This document shows, piece after piece, positions 60,019-64,000 of a stretch of 64,000 bases of DNA (position 1 is its first letter; the number at the start of each line of letters is the position of its first letter). Both the position numbers and the translations under genes were made by a program. This DNA comes from Actinophytocola oryzae (GTDB taxonomy: Bacteria; Actinomycetota; Actinomycetes; Mycobacteriales; Pseudonocardiaceae). The notes below the pieces were generated by a model. That model worked only from the letters and a program-made list of their open reading frames with translations. It made no database searches and was not told the DNA's origin. Location: assembly GCF_004364325.1 (NCBI RefSeq), contig NZ_SOCP01000005.1, positions 372,001 through 436,000 on the forward strand. Direction: 5' to 3'.

Positions 60019-60837
60019 TTACCGAGAGTGCTCGCTCTCACGAAGAGTGATCGAATGATGGCGCCCGGTGGGGATGACCAGGGGTGTTTCACTCACGGGG
60101 TCGGTTGTCACCTGACACCGGACATCGAATACACCCTCGACCAATTCGGGCGTGACGACCGCGCTCGGTGACCCCTCGGCGACAATTCGGCCCGATTTCA
60201 TCGCGATCACGTGGTCGGCATAACGGCATGCCTGGTTCAAATCGTGCAAAACCATCACGATGGTCCTGCCCTCGCGCCGGTTGAGATCGACGACGAGGTC
60301 CAGCACGTCGATCTGGTGCGCCAGGTCCAGGAACGTGGTCGGCTCGTCCAGCAGCAGCACCGGGGTCTCCTGCGCGATCGCCATCGCGATCCACGCCCGC
60401 TGCCGCTGCCCGCCGGACAGCTCGTCCACTGGCCGGTCGGCGAGGTCGGTCAGCTCCGTGGCACGCAGGGCCGCCGCCACCGCGGCTTCGTCGTCGGCGG
60501 ACCACTGGCGCCACCAGCTCTGGTGCGGCGCGCGCCCCCTGGTCACGAGGTCCACCACGGTCAGGCCGTCCGGCGCGACCGGCGACTGCGGCAGGATGCC
60601 GAGCTGCCGCGCGACCTGCCTGGTCGGCGTGCTGCGGACGGAGCGGCCGTCCAGGTACACCGTTCCGGCCTGCGGGGCCATCAGTCGCGCCAACGCACGC
60701 AGCAGAGTGGACTTGCCGCACGCGTTGGCGCCGACGATGACGGTGATGCGACCGGGGGGCACGAGCAGGTCGAGGTCGTCGACCACCACCCGGTCGTCGT
60801 AGGCCAGGCGGAGGTGCTCGGCGCGTAACTCGATCAC
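60019..60837 (-). CDS. Iron-siderophore ABC transporter ATPase (FepC type)
   Basis: The 272-residue ATPase has Walker A GANACGKSTLLRALARL, Q-loop GILPQSPVAPDGLTVVDLVTRGRAPHQSWW, signature LSGGQRQRAWIAMAIAQ, Walker B VLLLDEPTTFLDL and VLHDLNQACRYADHVIAM, the FepC/FecE pattern. An iron-box-like sequence overlaps its upstream region. Its permeases and binding protein are not in the window, so it is either part of a distant set or of genes beyond the right edge. Confidence 0.93.
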   Translation of the reverse strand: MIELRAEHLRLAYDDRVVVDDLDLLVPPGRITVIVGANACGKSTLLRALARLMAPQAGTVYLDGRSVRSTPTRQVARQLGILPQSPVAPDGLTVVDLVTRGRAPHQSWWRQWSADDEAAVAAALRATELTDLADRPVDELSGGQRQRAWIAMAIAQETPVLLLDEPTTFLDLAHQIDVLDLVVDLNRREGRTIVMVLHDLNQACRYADHVIAMKSGRIVAEGSPSAVVTPELVEGVFDVRCQVTTDPVSETPLVIPTGRHHSITLRESEHSR

Positions 60838-60859
60838 AGGCTCACCCTACGCGTCGAGG

Positions 60860-60878
60860 TTAGGTTAGGTATACCTCA
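60860..60878 (-). promoter_or_regulatory. IdeR/DmdR iron box before the ABC ATPase gene
   Basis: TTAGGTTAGGTATACCTCA matches 15 of 19 bases of the actinobacterial iron-box consensus TTAGGTTAGGCTAACCTAA. It lies 22 bp before the ATPase start and touches the formyltransferase stop codon. Confidence 0.75.
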
Positions 60879-61823
60879 GGAGGGGTGAGAGGTGAGGTAG
60901 CCGCCCATCGTGCGGAAGTACTCGGTGGCCGCCAGCTCGGTGCCGTCGTCGAGGCGCAGTCTGCGCAGGAGCAGGCCCTGGCTACGTCCTCGGCGGGCGT
61001 CGGCACCCGCGACGATCACCACGCCGTCGCCCTCCTTGATGAAGATCCGGCCGGGCGTGCCACCGTAGCGGCCCTCGGAGACGTCCGCCTCGATCACCCG
61101 CAGGCGCGTCGAGCCGTGGTAGACGAAGGCGTTCGGGTACGGGTCGGACTGCGCGCGGACCAGCCGCTCCAGCTCCTCGGCCGACCACTGCCAGTCGATC
61201 CGGCTGTCCTCGACGGACCGCTTGTGGAAGAACGACGCCTTCGCCGGGTCCTGCTTCGCGAAATCCGTGTCACCACGGGCGATCCTGGCCAGCGCGTCCA
61301 CCACGATCGGTCCGATGAGGTCGACCGTGCGGTGGAACAGATCGGCGGCGGTGTCCTTCGGACCGACCGGCACGGACCGCTGCAGCACGATGTCGCCCGC
61401 GTCGAGCGTGTCGTTCATCATGTGCGCGGTCACGCCGACCTCGGCCTCGCCGTTGATGAGCGCCCAGATCACCGGCGCGAAGCCCGCGTAGGCCGGGAGC
61501 AGCGAGTCGTGCACGTTCAGCGTGCCCCTGGGCGGGAAGTCGAAGATGTGCGGCGGGATCCACGTCCGCCAGTTGTTCGCCACGATGATGTCCGGCCGCG
61601 CCTCCGCCAGCGCTGCCACGACCTTCTCGTCCGGCCGGTTGCGCGTCACGACCGGAACCCCGTTGGCGGCGGCCAACTCCGCGACGGAGTCGCTCCAGAT
61701 CGACTCGTACGCGTGGTCGCTCGCCGGGTGCGTGACCGCCAGCACGACCTCGTGCTCCGACCCGAGCAGCGCCTCCAGGGTCCGGTACCCCCAGGTCTGG
61801 TACCCGAAAAGCACCACGCGCAT
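60876..61823 (-). CDS. Formyltransferase of hydroxamate siderophore synthesis
   Basis: The 315-residue protein has the formyl-transfer core of the methionyl-tRNA formyltransferase family: PDIIVANNWRTWIPPHIFDFPPRGTLNVHDSLLPAYAGFAPVIWALINGE with the catalytic Asn-His-Asp set (N in NVHDS, H in the same motif, and D in DTLDAGDIVLQ). A C-terminal OB-like part follows. Position beside an ornithine N-monooxygenase indicates it makes N5-formyl-N5-hydroxyornithine rather than acting on tRNA. Confidence 0.88.
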   Translation of the reverse strand: MRVVLFGYQTWGYRTLEALLGSEHEVVLAVTHPASDHAYESIWSDSVAELAAANGVPVVTRNRPDEKVVAALAEARPDIIVANNWRTWIPPHIFDFPPRGTLNVHDSLLPAYAGFAPVIWALINGEAEVGVTAHMMNDTLDAGDIVLQRSVPVGPKDTAADLFHRTVDLIGPIVVDALARIARGDTDFAKQDPAKASFFHKRSVEDSRIDWQWSAEELERLVRAQSDPYPNAFVYHGSTRLRVIEADVSEGRYGGTPGRIFIKEGDGVVIVAGADARRGRSQGLLLRRLRLDDGTELAATEYFRTMGGYLTSHPS

Positions 61824-61887
61824 GACTTCTCCGTTCCTGCCGAGTGATGTTCACTAAGTGAAGCGAGGCTATCCTTACTGAGTGACA

Positions 61888-61906
61888 TTAGGTTAGCCTT
61901 ACCTCG
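61888..61906 (+). promoter_or_regulatory. IdeR/DmdR iron box in the divergent siderophore promoter
   Basis: TTAGGTTAGCCTTACCTCG matches 15 of 19 iron-box consensus bases, 24 bp before the monooxygenase start and 65 bp before the formyltransferase start. A weaker second match lies at about 61865-61883. Iron-replete repression of both genes is predicted. Confidence 0.8.
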
Positions 61907-61929
61907 GTGGGATCGAGGGAAGGACGGTA

Positions 61930-63258
61930 ATGCCACAGGAACTCGTCGGGGAGCCGGACACGTATGACGTGGTCGGCGTCGGTTTCGGACCAGCAAATCT
62001 CGCACTGGCGATCGCCGTCGCGGAACACAACGCCCGGCAGGACGCGGTGCCGGTGCGGAGCCTGTTCCTGGAGAGGCAGCGGCGCTTCGGCTGGCACCGA
62101 GGCATGCTGATCGACGACGCCACGATGCAGGTGTCCTTCCTGAAGGACCTCGTCACCCTGCGGAACCCCACCAGCGACTTCAGCTTCCTGTCCTACCTGC
62201 ACAGTGCCGACCGGCTCGTCGACTTCATCAACCAGAAGTCCCTGTTCCCGCTGCGGGTCGAGTTCCACGACTACCTCGAGTGGGCGGCGGCGAGGTTCAC
62301 CGACGAGGTCCGCTACGGCCACGAGGTGACGACCGTCGAGCCGGTGACGGAGAACGGCAGGGTCGAGGGCTTCGACGTCACGGCGTCGGGTCCGGGCGGC
62401 ACTACCACCGTGCGCGCACGCAACCTGGTGTTCGGCATGGGCCTCACGCCGTACCTGCCCTCGGGGGCGGCGCTGTCGGAGCGCGTGTGGCACAACCGCG
62501 ACCTGCTCGACAAGGTCGAGCGCCTCCAGCGGTCGACCGCCTACCCGCCGCCGGTCAGGTTCGCTGTCGTCGGCGCGGGCCAGAGTGCCGCCGAGGTGAC
62601 GAAGTACCTGCACGACAGCTTCCCGCACGCCGAGGTGTGCGCGGTCTTCTCCCGCTACGGCTACAGCCCGTCCGACGACAGCCCGTTCGCCAACCGCGTG
62701 TTCGACCCGGACGCCGTCGACCAGTTCTACGTGGCACCGCCCGAGGTCAAGCAGCTGATCATGGGCTACCACGCCAACACGAACTACTCGGTGGTGGACA
62801 CCGACCTCATCGAGGAGCTGTACCGGCGGGTCTACCAGGAGAAGGTGCTGGGGACGCGGCGGCTGAAGATGTTCAACGTGTCGAAGGTGGTGGAGACCGT
62901 CGAGACCGACGACGGGGTACGCGCGACCGTGGAGTCCCTGACCACGCACGAGAAGACCGTGCTGGACTGCGACGTCCTCGTGTACGCGACCGGGTACCGG
63001 CCGACCAACCCGCTGGCGCTGCTCGGTGACCTCGCCGGGCACTGCAGGCGCGACGACCTGGGGCGGCCACTCGTCGCCCGCGACTACCGGCTGGAGACCG
63101 CGCCGGAGCTGGCCGCGGGCCTCTACCTGCAGGGCAGCACCGAGCACACGCACGGCATCTCGTCGTCGCTGCTGTCCACCACGGCCGTGCGTGCCGGGCA
63201 GATCCTCGACTCGATCGCCACGACGGTGCCCGAACAGCTGGCGGTGAGCGCGAAGTGA
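61930..63258 (+). CDS. L-ornithine/lysine N-monooxygenase (SidA/PvdA/IucD family)
   Basis: The 442-residue flavoenzyme makes the hydroxylamine of hydroxamate siderophores. FAD motif GVGFGPANLALAIAVAEH, NADPH motif VVGAGQSAAEVTKYLHDSFP and the terminal VLVYATGYRPTNPLALL are all present. MQVSFLKDLVTLRNPTSDFSFLSYL is a family hallmark. The neighbouring formyltransferase suggests ornithine as substrate. ATG 61930 lies about nine bases after GGAAGGA. Confidence 0.95.
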   Translation: MPQELVGEPDTYDVVGVGFGPANLALAIAVAEHNARQDAVPVRSLFLERQRRFGWHRGMLIDDATMQVSFLKDLVTLRNPTSDFSFLSYLHSADRLVDFINQKSLFPLRVEFHDYLEWAAARFTDEVRYGHEVTTVEPVTENGRVEGFDVTASGPGGTTTVRARNLVFGMGLTPYLPSGAALSERVWHNRDLLDKVERLQRSTAYPPPVRFAVVGAGQSAAEVTKYLHDSFPHAEVCAVFSRYGYSPSDDSPFANRVFDPDAVDQFYVAPPEVKQLIMGYHANTNYSVVDTDLIEELYRRVYQEKVLGTRRLKMFNVSKVVETVETDDGVRATVESLTTHEKTVLDCDVLVYATGYRPTNPLALLGDLAGHCRRDDLGRPLVARDYRLETAPELAAGLYLQGSTEHTHGISSSLLSTTAVRAGQILDSIATTVPEQLAVSAK

Positions 63259-64000
63259 CCACGACAGAGACAGAGGTCCAGTCCTACGTCCTCTTCCGCG
63301 TCGAGGTGGTGCGGACCGAGCGGCTGAGCCCGAAGATGCTGCGTGTGACGTTCGCGGGGCCGGAGCTGGCCGGCTGCGTCACCGCGGGCCACGACCAGCG
63401 GATCAAGATGTTCTTCCCGCGTGCCGGCGAGACCGACCCGGTCGTGCCGGAGGGGCCGAACTGGTTCCCCGACTACCGCGCGATGCCGCAGGACGTCAAG
63501 CCGGCCATGCGCACGTTCACGATCCGCGCGCTGCGGCCGGACGTGTGCGAGATGGACGTGGACTTCGTGCTCCACGGCGACCTCGGGCCCGCGTCGAGGT
63601 GGGCGGGTCGCGCCACACCGGGTGACCGCGTCGCGATCCTCGGCCCGAACCTGCTCTGCCCCACGATCTACGGCTACGAGTACCGGCCGGACGCGGACAC
63701 CGACTGGACCCTGCTCGCGGGCGACGAGACGGCGCTGCCCGCGATCACCGGCATCCTGGCCGCCATGCCCGCCGGGCGACGCGCGCTGGTGTTCCTCGAG
63801 GTCGAGTCGACGGCGGAGATCAAGGACCTGCCCTGCCCCGGCGACGCGCGGATCACCTGGCTGTCGCGGGACGGGGCACCCGGGACTCCCGGCGGGCTGC
63901 TGCGTGGCGCCATCGCGCGGACCGACTTTCCGGCCGGGCGGCCCTACGCGTGGCTGGCGGGCGAGTCCAGCGCGGTCACGGGACTGCGGCGGCACCTGGT
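63255..64000 (+). CDS. Siderophore-interacting protein (SIP), 3' partial
   Basis: The frame from GTG 63255, overlapping the monooxygenase stop by four bases, is open to the right edge (248 complete codons). It has an FAD-binding barrel (MRTFTIRALRPDVCEMDVDFVLHGDLGPASRWA), then GDETALPAITGILAAMPAGRRALVFLEVE and LAGESSAVTGLRRHL, the family pattern of ViuB/FscN-type ferric-siderophore reductases. It would release iron from the imported siderophore. Confidence 0.93.
   Translation, partial: MTTTETEVQSYVLFRVEVVRTERLSPKMLRVTFAGPELAGCVTAGHDQRIKMFFPRAGETDPVVPEGPNWFPDYRAMPQDVKPAMRTFTIRALRPDVCEMDVDFVLHGDLGPASRWAGRATPGDRVAILGPNLLCPTIYGYEYRPDADTDWTLLAGDETALPAITGILAAMPAGRRALVFLEVESTAEIKDLPCPGDARITWLSRDGAPGTPGGLLRGAIARTDFPAGRPYAWLAGESSAVTGLRRHL

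Overview
This is a high-GC actinobacterial chromosome segment. Gene content and order (CysO/CysM/Mec sulfur-carrier genes, a DUF2017-ClpS-PncB-DinG neighbourhood, exosortase P, many GTG starts) point to Pseudonocardiaceae, in the Lentzea/Saccharothrix/Amycolatopsis range. The genus is inferred from content, not from an rRNA gene.

Left end (1-5.1 kb): the 3' part of an ImmA/IrrE metalloprotease gene of visibly lower GC lies beside the 3' end of a tRNA gene with a UAG anticodon, which looks like the edge of an integrated island. Small envelope genes, peroxiredoxin bcp and a serine-hydrolase lipoprotein follow, then rdgB and rph.

5.2-22.6 kb: a flippase-like membrane protein and a TetR gene lead into a minus-strand block equivalent to the mycobacterial Rv1329c-Rv1341 neighbourhood. 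It runs ClpS, DUF2017, P1 peptidase, Mec, CysO, CysM, an extra Asp/Glu racemase, rhomboid, MurI and a phosphodiesterase-like MBL protein. pncB-pncA read divergently. Between pncA and dinG lies an insert with wecB, a compact exosortase P locus (choice-of-anchor P substrate, a 49-residue stand-alone anchor peptide, XrtP and a GT2 glycosyltransferase) and an orphan PemK/MazF-type gene.

22.6-28.7 kb: a small membrane protein, a Crp/Fnr regulator, then ctaD-serB-pth2 on the minus strand and an APH-fold protein.

28.7-38.9 kb: a LacI-controlled carbohydrate locus. The minus-strand operon holds a secreted PQQ-type sugar dehydrogenase with PKD and CBM6-like domains, a NitT/TauT-type ABC transporter, a Gfo/Idh oxidoreductase, a DUF993 aldolase-like protein and a TIM-barrel epimerase. 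A cupin gene lies divergent from lacI. Two near-identical operator-like palindromes tie these units together.

39-53.6 kb: proA, an M50 peptidase, an FAD monooxygenase with a divergent TetR, enoyl-CoA hydratase, acyl-CoA ligase, a RelE-like toxin-antitoxin pair, an odd operon (SRPBCC cyclase, an AMP-binding protein without its P-loop, flavin reductase), 2-oxoacid:ferredoxin oxidoreductase KorAB and a large membrane Fe-S oxidoreductase.

53.8-64 kb: a GNAT gene, a TetR gene with tandem operators facing a DrrAB-type exporter, a small conserved-looking gene with a long leader, an MBL hydrolase, five tandem 140-bp units that each fold into the same three-stage hairpin, and the start of an iron-regulated hydroxamate siderophore locus (ATPase, formyltransferase, ornithine monooxygenase, siderophore-interacting protein) running off the right edge.
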